Below are positions 44,944 through 53,392 of a stretch of DNA of 64,000 nucleotides, piece after piece. Origin of the DNA: CAIWHR01 sp035541655 (lineage in GTDB: Bacteria > Pseudomonadota > Gammaproteobacteria > Burkholderiales > Casimicrobiaceae); contig DATKMY010000155.1 of NCBI GenBank assembly GCA_035541655.1, forward strand, positions 11,459 to 75,458, in the 5' to 3' direction. Under the pieces are notes generated by a model. The model made no database searches and was not told where the DNA came from. It saw only the letters and a list, made by a program, of their open reading frames with translations. Both the position numbers and the translations under genes were made by a program. How positions within the stretch are numbered: the first letter of the stretch is position 1; each line of letters starts with the position of its first letter.

Positions 44944-46479
44944 CTACATCACGGCGCCCACGTACCACGGCACGAACTCGCTCTGGCCGTAGCCGTGCCG
45001 CTCGCTCTTGCTCTTCGTGCCCGACGCCGTGTCGAGCATCAGACGGAAGAGCCTCTTGGCGATCTCGTCGACGCTCGCCGTGCCGTCGGCGATCTCCCCG
45101 CAGTTCAAGTCGATGTCCTCTTCCTGCTTCGCCCACAGCGCGCTGTTCGTCGAGAGCTTGAGCGATGGCGAGGGTGCGCAGCCGTACGCGGAACCCCGTC
45201 CCGTCGTGAAAACGATCATGTTCGCGCCGCCGGCGACCTGCCCCGTCGCCGACACGGGGTCGTACCCGGGCGTATCCATGTAGACGAAGCCCTTCGCCGT
45301 CACCGGTTCGGCGTACTCGTAGACGTCGACGAGGTTCGTCGTCCCGCCCTTGGCCACGGCACCCAGCGATTTCTCGAGGATGGTCGTGAGGCCGCCCGCC
45401 TTGTTCCCCGGCGACGGGTTGTTGTTCATCTCGCCGCGCTCGCGCTGGGTGTAGTCCTCCCACCACTTGATACGCGCGATCAATTTCTCGCCGACTGCGC
45501 GCGAGACCGCGCGGCGCGTGAGCAGGTGCTCGGCGCCGTAGATCTCCGGCGTCTCCGACAGGATCGCCGTGCCGCCGTGGCGAACCAGCAGATCGACGGC
45601 GGCGCCGAGCGCCGGATTGGCGGTGATCCCCGAGTAGCCGTCGGAGCCGCCGCACTGCAGCCCGACGGTGATGTGCGAGGCGGGCACGCGCTCGCGCGTG
45701 ACGCGATTCGCATGGGGGAGCATCTCGCGTACGATGCCGATGCCGTGGGCGATCGTCTTCGCGGTGCCGCCGGTGTCCTGGATGCTGAACGTGCGCAACA
45801 GCGGGCCCTCCTTCAGGTTCTGGGCGCCGAGGAGCGAGCTGATCTGGTTCGCCTCGCAACCCAGGCCGACGACGAGCACGCCCGCGAAGTTCGCGTGCCG
45901 CGCATAGCCGCCGAGCGTGCGGCGCAAGAGAGTCATGCCGTCGCCGTGGGTGTCCATCCCGCAGCCCGAGCCGTGCGTCAGCGCGACGACGCCGTCGACG
46001 TTCGCGTACTTCTCACCGCCGGCTGCGAGCGCTTCGCCGCGGAAGTGATCGGCGATGCCGCGAACGACGGTGGCCGAGCAATTGACCGTGGAGAGCAGGC
46101 CGATGTAGTTGCGCGTGGCCACGCGTCCGTCCGGCCGGACGATGCCCATGAACGTCGCCGGCGGATCGACGTAGCGCGTCGGCTTGGCGTCGACGCCGTA
46201 CGCATAATCGCGCTCGAACTCGCCCATCGCGAGGTTGTGCAGGTGGACGTGCTCCCCCGGCGCGATGTCGCGCGATGCGAAGCCGATGATCTGGTTGTAG
46301 CGGCGAACGGGCGAACCGGCGCTGATCGAGCGGGTGGCGACCTTGTGGCCCGGCGGAACGAGGCCGGACACGGTCACGCGCTCCTCGGCGAGCAGCGTCC
46401 CGCCGACCAACTGCGTGCGCGCGATGACGACGTCATCGTTCGGATTCAAACGAATCGTGAGCGAAGTGCGTGTGAGCAT
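44944..46479 (-). CDS. UxaA-family sugar-acid dehydratase (fused SAF domain)
   Basis: A 511-residue hydro-lyase of the altronate/galactarate dehydratase family. The N-terminal SAF domain (about residues 5-95) carries LNPNDDVVIA and HVHLHNLAMGEF. The catalytic UxaA domain follows with THGSGCGMDTHGD, VLVVGLGCEANQ and GLQCGGSDGYSGITANPALG, each with conserved cysteines and glycines; NLVDVYEYAEPV and TTGRGSAYGCAPSPSLKLSTN close it. These enzymes dehydrate hexonic or hexaric acids to 2-keto-3-deoxy acids. The exact sugar acid is undetermined. It is located between the importer and a dehydrogenase gene; the start is at 46479, with GGAG upstream. Confidence 0.92.
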   Translation of the reverse strand: MLTRTSLTIRLNPNDDVVIARTQLVGGTLLAEERVTVSGLVPPGHKVATRSISAGSPVRRYNQIIGFASRDIAPGEHVHLHNLAMGEFERDYAYGVDAKPTRYVDPPATFMGIVRPDGRVATRNYIGLLSTVNCSATVVRGIADHFRGEALAAGGEKYANVDGVVALTHGSGCGMDTHGDGMTLLRRTLGGYARHANFAGVLVVGLGCEANQISSLLGAQNLKEGPLLRTFSIQDTGGTAKTIAHGIGIVREMLPHANRVTRERVPASHITVGLQCGGSDGYSGITANPALGAAVDLLVRHGGTAILSETPEIYGAEHLLTRRAVSRAVGEKLIARIKWWEDYTQRERGEMNNNPSPGNKAGGLTTILEKSLGAVAKGGTTNLVDVYEYAEPVTAKGFVYMDTPGYDPVSATGQVAGGANMIVFTTGRGSAYGCAPSPSLKLSTNSALWAKQEEDIDLNCGEIADGTASVDEIAKRLFRLMLDTASGTKSKSERHGYGQSEFVPWYVGAVM

Positions 46480-46544
46480 GTCGATGCTCCTTTCGTGCCT
46501 ATCGTTATCGTAGATGCAGGCGACGACGCGCAGTCCGTCGTCGG

Positions 46545-47570
46545 TTACGCGTAAACGACCTGGACTTTGGTGCTCTGCGTCTTGTCCTTCGCGAGCTCGA
46601 ACGCCTTGACGGCGTCGCGCAGCGGGAACTGCCCGCTGATCAGCGGCCGGACGTCGACACGGCGCGTCGACAGATACGAGACCGCCCAGTCGAACTCGAT
46701 CCCCCAGCGGAACGCGCCGCAAAGATCGAGCTCCTTCGCCATCAGCTCGTTGACGACGAAGGGGAGCGGCTCGTGCGGCAGCGTGCCGACCTGGACGATG
46801 CGCGCGCCCTTCTTCGCCGCGCCGACGCAAGCTTTGAGCGCGGCGAAGCTTCCCGACACTTCGAAGGCGACGTCGAATTGCGGCGAGGCGAACGCTTCGG
46901 GCTCGCGATCGGCGCGGATCACGCGATCGGCGCCGACGTCGCGCGCCTGCTCGAGGGGCCGCTCGAGGATGTCGCTCACGGTGACCTTCGCCGCGCCGCC
47001 GAGCCGCGCCGCCATCACGGCGAGACAGCCTATCGTGCCCGCGCCGGTGATCAGCACCGACTTGCCGAGGAGATCGCCGGCGCGATGGACCGCGTGCAGC
47101 GCTACCGCCAGCGGCTCGGCGAATGCAATCTCGCCGAGCGACACATCGCTCGAGACCGGGTAGCACTGCCGCTCGCCCATCACGAAATATTCCTGGAACA
47201 TGCCCTGGACATGCGGGAAGAGACTGGCGCTGCCGAGGAACTTCATGTTCGTGCAAAGCTGCTCGCGACCCTCGCGGCAGTAGTCGCAACGGCCGCAGGC
47301 GTGCGAAGGGCTCACCGCGATCTTGTCGCCTTCCCTGACGCGCGTGACGCCCGCCCCGACGCGCGCGACGACGCCCGAGGCTTCGTGTCCGGGGATCAGC
47401 GGCTCGCGGATCACGAAGCTGCCGTTGCGGCCCTCGAAGTAGTAGTGGAGGTCCGAGCCGCAGATGCCGCCCGCGCCGAGGCGCACCAGCACCTCTCCGG
47501 CACCGACGGGAGGCACTTCGGCGGTCTCGATTCGCAGGTCCTCCTTCGCGTGGATCGTGCATGCCAGCAT
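46545..47570 (-). CDS. Zinc alcohol dehydrogenase, L-idonate 5-dehydrogenase type
   Basis: A 341-residue medium-chain dehydrogenase/reductase. Catalytic zinc ligands are at Cys37 (GGICGSDLHYY) and His62-Glu63 (PGHEASG), and the structural zinc loop CGRCDYCREGREQLC lies near 91-105. The nucleotide-binding motif is GAGTIGCLAV. The sequence follows L-idonate 5-dehydrogenases (IdnD), especially the MKFLGSASLFPHVQGMFQEYF stretch. It likely interconverts a sugar acid and its keto form, or oxidises a sugar, using NAD(P). It is the second gene of the leftward operon, between GntR and the dehydratase. Confidence 0.9.
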   Translation of the reverse strand: MLACTIHAKEDLRIETAEVPPVGAGEVLVRLGAGGICGSDLHYYFEGRNGSFVIREPLIPGHEASGVVARVGAGVTRVREGDKIAVSPSHACGRCDYCREGREQLCTNMKFLGSASLFPHVQGMFQEYFVMGERQCYPVSSDVSLGEIAFAEPLAVALHAVHRAGDLLGKSVLITGAGTIGCLAVMAARLGGAAKVTVSDILERPLEQARDVGADRVIRADREPEAFASPQFDVAFEVSGSFAALKACVGAAKKGARIVQVGTLPHEPLPFVVNELMAKELDLCGAFRWGIEFDWAVSYLSTRRVDVRPLISGQFPLRDAVKAFELAKDKTQSTKVQVVYA

Positions 47571-47602
47571 GATTTTTCGCTCCTGATGAATCCGGCGGTG
47601 GA

Positions 47603-48313
47603 TCAGTGCAGGCTGTCCCAGCCCGTCGAGAATCGCTTGTAGGCCTGCGTGAGGTGGCGTTGCATTGCGCCGCGCGCACCGGCGGCGTCGTGCGCGGCGA
47701 TCGCAGCGAGTATCGCGCGGTGCTCGGTCATCGCCGCGACCCAGAGCGACGGCGAGTCGTAGTGATGCTCGAGCTGTTTGTACAAGGGTCCCGTGCGCTC
47801 CTCCCACAGCATCTTGACGACGGCAACGAGCGCGCCGTTTCCCGTAGCCTCTGCGATCCGGATGTGGAAGAGCTGATCCCCGGCGAGCGGCTGCGTGTGC
47901 GCGTCGAACTCGCGCTGCATGAGTGCCGCGGCATCCTCGATCGCTGCGATCTGCGCCTTTTTCGCCGACTTCGCGGCGAGCGCCGCGCATTCCGCCTCGA
48001 TCACGTGCCGCGCGCGCAGCAGTTCGAACGGCCCGGCCGCAGCATGGACTGCAGCGGCCTCGCTGTCGGCGCGCGCTGCCGCCGCGCGCTGTACGTAGAT
48101 GCCGGAACCGATCCGCACCTCGACCAGCCCCTCGACTTCGAGCGCGATAAGCGCCTCGCGGACCGACGGCCGGGAAACGCCGAGCTGCTTTGCGAGATCC
48201 CGCTCGGGCGGCAAACGCGACCCCGGCGCGTACTCGCCGGAGCGGATGAGGCCACGGATCTGCTCGGCGATCTGGCGATAGAGCCGGCGGGGCTCGATGC
48301 TCTGGAACGGCAT
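47603..48313 (-). CDS. GntR regulator, FadR/FCD subfamily
   Basis: A 236-residue regulator with an N-terminal winged helix (about residues 10-75; YRQIAEQIRGLIRSGEYAPGSRLPPERDLAKQLGVSRPSVREALIAL) and a C-terminal FCD effector domain with the conserved Asp/His metal-type ligands (RHVIEAECAAL, DQLFHIRIAEATGNG, EHRAILAAIAAHD). FCD regulators of this group (UxuR/ExuR, LldR) bind sugar acids or carboxylates. It is the first gene of the leftward sugar-acid operon; a TGGTATTACCA site lies 138 bases upstream. Probably it represses the operon and is released by a pathway intermediate. Confidence 0.94.
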   Translation of the reverse strand: MPFQSIEPRRLYRQIAEQIRGLIRSGEYAPGSRLPPERDLAKQLGVSRPSVREALIALEVEGLVEVRIGSGIYVQRAAAARADSEAAAVHAAAGPFELLRARHVIEAECAALAAKSAKKAQIAAIEDAAALMQREFDAHTQPLAGDQLFHIRIAEATGNGALVAVVKMLWEERTGPLYKQLEHHYDSPSLWVAAMTEHRAILAAIAAHDAAGARGAMQRHLTQAYKRFSTGWDSLH

Positions 48314-48353
48314 GGGCTGGCGGGCGGGATGCGCCTTCGTGGAAGGGGCGGCG

Positions 48354-48389
48354 CGCCTACGGGGAACGGGGTCGCCTACGGGGAACGGG
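48354..48389. repeat. 17-bp near-tandem direct repeat upstream of the GntR gene
   Basis: CGCCTACGGGGAACGGG is repeated at 48354-48370 and 48373-48389 with a 2-base spacer, giving a 19-base period. It sits between the GntR start and its putative operator. It may be a slippage product or a duplicated protein-binding site. Confidence 0.8.
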
Positions 48390-48450
48390 CTCGGATCGTC
48401 GCGAAGGCGCGTGTTTGGAAGCCTAGCCTGCCACCTCGCAACTGGTCAAG

Positions 48451-48461
48451 TGGTATTACCA
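48451..48461. promoter_or_regulatory. Putative GntR (FCD) operator TGGTATTACCA
   Basis: TGGTATTACCA is a perfect palindrome around a central base. It agrees with the T-GGT-N-ACC-A core of FadR-subfamily operators (UxuR: ATTGGTATACCAAT). The right flank AATTGG extends it. It lies 138 bases from the GntR start codon in the 293-base gap (48314-48606) that otherwise holds only the direct repeat and no gene. The likely binder is the adjacent FCD regulator. Confidence 0.6.
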
Positions 48462-48606
48462 ATTGGAGCCGACCTCGATGGCGCTCGGCGAGCCGCGGAT
48501 CCTCGGCCAGATGAAGGACGCGGCGCGTCATGCCGAAACGGCGGGCGGGGTCGCTGCCGACGCCATCCCGGGTCAGGGCTCATCGAGTACCCACCGGCCT
48601 CAGGGC

Positions 48607-49767
48607 TCAGCGTTCGTCGCCGACGAGCCCCGCCGCGCGGTGGAATCCCGTGTTCGCAGCCGGGACGCCACAATAAATCGCGGCGATCAGCAGCACTTCC
48701 TTCAGCTCGGACTCGGAGAGCTCCGCGGCGAGACCGGCCTTGACGTGCATGTCGAACTCCTCCCAGCGCGCTTGCGCGATCAGCATCGCGAGCACGAGGA
48801 GCCGGCGTGTGCGGTCGTCGAGCACATTGCGCGTCCAGATCTCTCCCCATGCGTAGCGGGTGATCAGATCCTGGAACTCGGCATTGAACGGGGTCACCTG
48901 CTTGATGCGCGCGTCGACGTAGCTCGCCCCGAGGACCTCGCGGCGGCGGGCGAGGCCGACGGCGTAGCGGTCGCGCTCGGTCACGGGCGCCCCGCCCGCC
49001 AGAAATTCGAGGGCCGCGTGGGTGAACACGCCCGTGGCTTCGGGGAGCGGGATGTGGGCCGAGATCAGCTCGACGCAGCGGGCGCCGGGAATCGCCGCAG
49101 CGATTGCCGTCCCCATCTCCTTCGGCGTCGCGACGTCGCGGGCGCCGGTGATCACCAGCGTGGGCACGCGGATCGACGCCAGCTCAGGCGTGAGGTCCAT
49201 GTCCCGAATCGCCGCGCAGCAGCCGATGTAGCCGCCGGGATCCGCTGCGAGAAACGCCGCGCGCGCGCTCGCAAAGCTCGCGTCTGCGAGGGCGAGGTAG
49301 CGCGGCGTGAACCAGCGCTGAAGAACGGTGTCGACGATCGCCTCGATCCCGCCGGCGCGGATCCTGGCGATCCGCTCGGCCCAGGCCGTCGCCGACATCT
49401 TCGCGGAGGTGTTCGACAGGACCAGCTTCTCGACGCGATCGCCCGCGTGAATGCCCAGCCACATTCCCACCATGCCACCGAGCGAGATACCCGCGTAGCT
49501 GAAGCGTCGCGCACCGGCGGCGTCGGCCACGGCCAGCGCGTCGCCTGCAAGATCGGCGAGCGTGTATTCGCCGGCGGGCGCCTCGGAGGCGCCGTGCCCG
49601 CGCCAGTCGAACGACAACACGCGAAACCGCTTCGTGAGCGCCGGGAGCGCGGGCACCCAGAGCGCGTGCTCGGTTCCGAGCGAGTTCCCGAGCAGGAGCG
49701 GCGGCAACGCGGGGTCGCCGTCGCTGCGCCAATAGAGACGCGCACCGTCGCGAGTGACAAGAGGCAC
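48607..49767 (-). CDS. PcaDC fusion: enol-lactone hydrolase plus carboxymuconolactone decarboxylase
   Basis: A 386-residue protein fusing two beta-ketoadipate pathway steps. The N-terminal alpha/beta hydrolase (3-oxoadipate enol-lactonase, PcaD) has GNSLGTEHALW and the nucleophile GISLGGM (Ser95), with SFDWRGHGAS typical of PcaD. From about residue 262 a carboxymuconolactone decarboxylase (PcaC) domain follows (RREVLGASYVD, TRYAWGEIWTR, LVLAMLIAQARWEEFDMHVKAGL). The GTG at 49767 is chosen: a GGGAGG site is 10 bases upstream and the protein starts normally; the much longer open frame upstream is antisense to the SDR gene. No other pca genes are nearby, so a lactone from another pathway is possible. 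Confidence 0.9.
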   Translation of the reverse strand: MPLVTRDGARLYWRSDGDPALPPLLLGNSLGTEHALWVPALPALTKRFRVLSFDWRGHGASEAPAGEYTLADLAGDALAVADAAGARRFSYAGISLGGMVGMWLGIHAGDRVEKLVLSNTSAKMSATAWAERIARIRAGGIEAIVDTVLQRWFTPRYLALADASFASARAAFLAADPGGYIGCCAAIRDMDLTPELASIRVPTLVITGARDVATPKEMGTAIAAAIPGARCVELISAHIPLPEATGVFTHAALEFLAGGAPVTERDRYAVGLARRREVLGASYVDARIKQVTPFNAEFQDLITRYAWGEIWTRNVLDDRTRRLLVLAMLIAQARWEEFDMHVKAGLAAELSESELKEVLLIAAIYCGVPAANTGFHRAAGLVGDER

Positions 49768-49859
49768 GATTGCGGTTCCTCCCTGCGCCGATTGTCGATC
49801 ATTTCCACCCGCCCCGCCATCGCGTGCGCCGGCGGGGATGCGAGCCCCGATCGGCAGCG

Positions 49860-49865
49860 TACAAT
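49860..49865 (+). promoter_or_regulatory. -10 hexamer TACAAT upstream of the SDR gene
   Basis: TACAAT lies 62 bases upstream of the SDR start. A good -35 is not evident. It is the best candidate promoter for the rightward SDR-FAH pair in the 159-base divergent gap. Confidence 0.35.
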
Positions 49866-49926
49866 CTCGCCGGTTCGCCGGGCCGGGAAGCGAGCCGTCG
49901 AACAGGCTAAGAGGAGCGCGGGGCAA

Positions 49927-50682
49927 ATGAGCGGACGACTGCAGGGCAAGATCGCGCTGATCACCGCGGCCGGACAGGGGATAGGCTACGCGACCGCACT
50001 GGCGATGGCGGCCGAAGGGGCACAGGTCCACGCGACCGACGTCAATCCGAAGCTCGTGGAGAAGTTCGCCGGCGTGAGCGGCATCACGGCGAGCGTTCTC
50101 GACGTTCTCGACGATGCTGCGATCGGGAAGCTCGCGGGAGGCCTGCCGCCGCTCGACATCCTCTTCAACTGCGCAGGCTACGTCCATCACGGGACGATCC
50201 TCGAATGCGCGCCGAAAGACTGGGAGTTCAGCTTCAACCTGAACGTGCGCGCGATGTACGTGACGATCAGGGCCGCGCTGCCGAAGATGCTCGACAAGTA
50301 CGCGCGGACGGGCCGCGGCTCGTCGATCGTCAACATGGCGTCGATCGCATCGAGCGTCAGAGGGCTGCCCAACCGCTTCGTGTACGGCGCTTCCAAGGCG
50401 GCCGTCATCGGCCTCACGAAGTCGATCGCCGCCGACTTCGTGACGAAGGGCATCCGCTGCAACGCGATCGGACCCGGGACCGTCGACACGCCCTCGCTCG
50501 CGGAGCGCATCAGCGCGTTCCCCGATCCCGTCGAAGCGCGCAAGATGTTTATCGCCCGCCAGCCGATGGGGCGTCTCGCGAGGGCCGAGGAGATCGCGCC
50601 TCTGGTGGTCTTCCTCGCGTCCGACGAAGCTGCGTTCGTCACCGGTAACATGTATTCGTGCGACGGCGGGATGACGATTTGA
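49927..50682 (+). CDS. SDR dehydrogenase, 2-keto-3-deoxy-L-fuconate dehydrogenase-like
   Basis: A 251-residue short-chain dehydrogenase. The NAD loop is TAAGQGIG, NAG is NCAGYVH, and the catalytic set is Ser139, Tyr153 and Lys157 (NMASIASS, YGASK). The sequence AAEGAQVHATDVN with PLDILFNCAG and GLPNRFVYGASKAAV is very close to the family that oxidises 2-keto-3-deoxy-L-fuconate or the mammalian BDH2 enzyme. With the FAH-family hydrolase next door and a UxaA dehydratase nearby, a role in oxidising a 2-keto-3-deoxy sugar acid is reasonable. Actual substrate is not shown by sequence. Confidence 0.9.
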   Translation: MSGRLQGKIALITAAGQGIGYATALAMAAEGAQVHATDVNPKLVEKFAGVSGITASVLDVLDDAAIGKLAGGLPPLDILFNCAGYVHHGTILECAPKDWEFSFNLNVRAMYVTIRAALPKMLDKYARTGRGSSIVNMASIASSVRGLPNRFVYGASKAAVIGLTKSIAADFVTKGIRCNAIGPGTVDTPSLAERISAFPDPVEARKMFIARQPMGRLARAEEIAPLVVFLASDEAAFVTGNMYSCDGGMTI

Positions 50683-50770
50683 AAGCCGGACGAGTGCTTC
50701 GGATAACGACCGCTGGCTGCGTTGCTGCACCTTGCCACCGGCCGCTCTCCTCGCCTTCCATCCGGCTTTC
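50681..50770. promoter_or_regulatory. Long-range 10-bp inverted repeat spanning the SDR-FAH gap
   Basis: GAAAGCCGGA (50681-50690) and TCCGGCTTTC (50761-50770) are perfect complements and enclose 70 bases. The left arm overlaps the SDR stop. In the mRNA it would close a large structured loop between the two genes, 33 bases before the FAH start codon. Confidence 0.45.
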
Positions 50771-50802
50771 TCGCTTTCCACTTCCAACAGAAGGAGACTG
50801 AA

Positions 50803-51660
50803 TTGAAACTGGTACGTTACGGTCCCGCAGGCAAGGAGAAGCCCGGCCTCATCGACGCCGAGGGCAAGCTACGCGACCTCTCGCGCAAGGTGGGCGACAT
50901 CGACGGCGCCGCGCTCGCGCCCGCCAGGCTGAGGGAGCTCGCGAAGCTCGACGCGAAGAAGCTGCCGCTGGTGAAGGGCCGCCCGCGCCTCGGCCCCTGT
51001 GTGGCGACCCCGTCGAAATTCGTCGCGATCGGACTCAACTATACCGATCACGCGAAGGAGACCGGCTCGCCGATTCCGGAGCACCCGGTGGTGTTCTTCA
51101 AGTCGACGACCTGCATCGTCGGACCCAACGACAACGTGATGATCCCGAAGGATTCGACGCAGCTCGACTGGGAGGTCGAGCTCGGACTGGTCATCGGCCG
51201 CACGGCGCGCCACGTTTCCGTCGCCGACGCGCTCAAGTACGTCGCGGGCTATTGCATCGTCAACGACGTCTCCGAGCGCGACTTCCAGCTCAAGAAGAGC
51301 GCGAGCCAGTGGAACAAGGGCAAGGGCTGCGACACGTTCGGCCCGATCGGGCCGTGGCTCGTCACGACCGACGAGATCCGCGACCCGCAGAATCTCGACC
51401 TGTGGCTCGATGTCAATGGCGAGCGCAGGCAGACCGGCAACACGCGCACGATGATCTTCGGCGTCGCGTCCGTGGTCGCCGACGTCTCGAAGTACATGAC
51501 GCTCCTTCCCGGCGACGTGATCACGACCGGGACGCCCCCGGGCGTGGGCATGGGGATGAAGCCGCAGACGTGGCTCAAGGCAGGCGACGTGATGACGCTG
51601 GGCGTCAGCGGCCTGGGCGAGCAGAAGCAGAAGGTCGTTCCGTTCAGGGCCGGCCGCTGA
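50803..51660 (+). CDS. FAH-family hydrolase (2,4-diketo-3-deoxy sugar-acid type)
   Basis: A 285-residue fumarylacetoacetate hydrolase-fold enzyme. Metal-binding residues are in DWEVELGLVIG (Glu/Glu) and VNDVSERDFQ, and the glycine-rich GDVITTGTPPGVGMGMKP is diagnostic. It starts with TTG 50803, supported by AAGGAGA 5-6 bases upstream and the family N terminus (KLVRYGPAGKEKPG). Its nearest named relatives include 2,4-diketo-3-deoxy-L-fuconate/rhamnonate hydrolase and ureidoglycolate lyase-like proteins. Placed after the SDR, it would split a 2,4-diketo acid into pyruvate and a hydroxyacid. Confidence 0.9.
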   Translation: MKLVRYGPAGKEKPGLIDAEGKLRDLSRKVGDIDGAALAPARLRELAKLDAKKLPLVKGRPRLGPCVATPSKFVAIGLNYTDHAKETGSPIPEHPVVFFKSTTCIVGPNDNVMIPKDSTQLDWEVELGLVIGRTARHVSVADALKYVAGYCIVNDVSERDFQLKKSASQWNKGKGCDTFGPIGPWLVTTDEIRDPQNLDLWLDVNGERRQTGNTRTMIFGVASVVADVSKYMTLLPGDVITTGTPPGVGMGMKPQTWLKAGDVMTLGVSGLGEQKQKVVPFRAGR

Positions 51661-51695
51661 CGAAAGCGCTTCCCGGGCGGCTGCAGGCGCGAGCG

Positions 51696-52670
51696 ATGGG
51701 TCCCGATACCGCGAACCGCACTGAGGTTCTCTTTCCGGAGATCGACCCCTTTGCGACGGGCCGGCTCGCCGTGGACGCCAGACACGCGCTGTACTGGGAG
51801 ACGTGCGGCAATCCCGACGGCGTGCCGGTCGTCTTCCTGCACGGTGGCCCGGGCGGCGCGTCGCTGCCGCATCACCGGCGCTACTACGATCCGTCGTTCT
51901 GGCGGATCGTGCTCTTCGACCAGCGGGGCGCAGGACGCTCGACGCCGCCCGCGGACTTGACCGACAACACGACGCAGCATCTCGTCGCCGACGTCGAGCG
52001 CCTACGCGAGCATCTGCGTATCGACAAGTGGCTGCTCTTCGGCGGATCGTGGGGATCCACTCTCGCGCTCGCATACGCGCAAGCCCATCCCGAGCGCTGC
52101 CGCGGTCTCGTGCTGCGCGGAATCTTCCTCGCGCGTCCCTCGGAGCTCGACTGGTTCATGCACGGGATGCGCATCGTGTTTCCCGAGGCATGGCGCGCGT
52201 TCGTCGAATTCCTTCCGGCCAACGAGCGCGCCGACATCCTCGCGAGCTACTATCGCCGGCTCACCCATGCCGATCCTGCCGTGCACATGCCGGCAGCGCT
52301 CGCGTGGGACCGCTACGAAGGCTCGTGCTCGAAGCTCCTGCCACCCGCCGACCCGATGCCGAGCTTCGACAGCGACGCCTCCACGCTCGCGATCGCGCGG
52401 ATCGAGGCGCACTACTTCGTCCATCGCGCGTTCCTCGGCGACGACCAGCTGCTCGCGAACCTGTTCCGCATCCGCCACCTGCCCTGCACGATCGTCCAGG
52501 GACGCTACGACATCATCTGTCCGCCGGTGACCGCCGACACGCTCGCGCGAGCGTGGCCCGAGGCCGAATACATCGTCGTTCCCGACGCCGGCCACTCGGT
52601 GCGCGAACCCGGAATCGCCCGCGAGCTGGTCGCGGCGGTCAAGCGGATGCAGCTGCGCGCGCGCCGCTAG
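51696..52670 (+). CDS. pip: Proline iminopeptidase
   Basis: A 324-residue alpha/beta peptidase that removes N-terminal proline from peptides. Motifs: FLHGGPGGAS (oxyanion), FDQRGAGRS, GGSWGSTLALAYAQ (Ser118), GRYDIICPP (Asp) and DAGHS (His). These are the S33 family triad and signature phrases. The ATG at 51696 is chosen. It follows the FAH gene by 35 bases but has no obvious pathway link. Confidence 0.93.
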   Translation: MGPDTANRTEVLFPEIDPFATGRLAVDARHALYWETCGNPDGVPVVFLHGGPGGASLPHHRRYYDPSFWRIVLFDQRGAGRSTPPADLTDNTTQHLVADVERLREHLRIDKWLLFGGSWGSTLALAYAQAHPERCRGLVLRGIFLARPSELDWFMHGMRIVFPEAWRAFVEFLPANERADILASYYRRLTHADPAVHMPAALAWDRYEGSCSKLLPPADPMPSFDSDASTLAIARIEAHYFVHRAFLGDDQLLANLFRIRHLPCTIVQGRYDIICPPVTADTLARAWPEAEYIVVPDAGHSVREPGIARELVAAVKRMQLRARR

Positions 52671-52673
52671 CGC

Positions 52674-53300
52674 CTAGCGCGCAACACGCTCCGGAGGCTC
52701 CATCGCAGGCGGGTCGGGGGCGCGCACCGCCCGAATCGAGAACCGAAGCGCGACCTCGTCGCCCACCAGCGGATAGGCGAACGACATCCCGAACGCGCTG
52801 CGCGAGATGCGACCGGACACCGAGGCGCCGCAAGCGTCGCTCCCGCGCCCGCCGTCCGCTCCGCAGTCCATCCCTGCGACCTCGAAGCGCACCCGCCGCG
52901 TGGCGCCGTGCAGCGTCATCTCACCGTCGACGGCGACGAGCCGCGAGCCTTCGAAGTCGAGATGCGTCGAGCGAAAGCGGATCGACGGGTAGCGTTCCGC
53001 GTCGAACATCAGGTCGCTCTTGAGGAACGCGTCGCGCAGGTCCCAGCCGGTGTTGACAGAGCCGACGTCGACGACGAAGTCGATGCTGCCGGAGTGGCGC
53101 TCGGAATCGAGCGTGATCTGCCCCCAGGTCAAATCGAAGCGTCCCTCGTGAGTGCCGATGCCGAAGCTCGACACGGCAAATCCGACATTGGTCCGGTCGG
53201 TCGCCACGCGAAACGTCGCGGGCGCGGCCGTGGATACGCCGGACACCGCGAAGACCCCGATCGCGAGCACCACACCGCGCCAGCCGATTCTCATTGCCAC
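52674..53300 (-). CDS. Secreted YceI-family protein
   Basis: A 208-residue periplasmic lipocalin-like YceI protein. After the signal peptide it has FRVATDRTNVGFAVSSFGIGTHEGRFDLTWGQITLD and the strand series typical of YceI, which binds polyisoprenoid lipids or quinones. The GTG at 53300 or ATG at 53294 can start it. It is the last of three leftward genes behind a second YceI and a cytochrome b561, a frequent combination thought to handle membrane quinone or superoxide chemistry. Two extra cysteines (CGADGG and DACGA) lie in the C-terminal half. Confidence 0.87.
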   Translation of the reverse strand: MAMRIGWRGVVLAIGVFAVSGVSTAAPATFRVATDRTNVGFAVSSFGIGTHEGRFDLTWGQITLDSERHSGSIDFVVDVGSVNTGWDLRDAFLKSDLMFDAERYPSIRFRSTHLDFEGSRLVAVDGEMTLHGATRRVRFEVAGMDCGADGGRGSDACGASVSGRISRSAFGMSFAYPLVGDEVALRFSIRAVRAPDPPAMEPPERVAR

Positions 53301-53392
53301 ACCGTCCGTTCGCCAGGATCGCCGCGCTGTTCCCGCCCGGAGATCGCGCCGCGTGCGCTATCAACAGCCGCCGCGCACCGGCTATTCCGGCA

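Noticed and set aside
43384..46554. 1056-codon plus-strand open frame across the ABC receptor and UxaA genes
   Set aside because: It is antisense to two clearly identified genes and consists of biased R/V/H/D-rich sequence with no domain.
48607..50787. 726-codon frame extending pcaDC upstream
   Set aside because: The added part is antisense to the SDR gene; GTG 49767 has a ribosome site and gives the normal PcaD N terminus.
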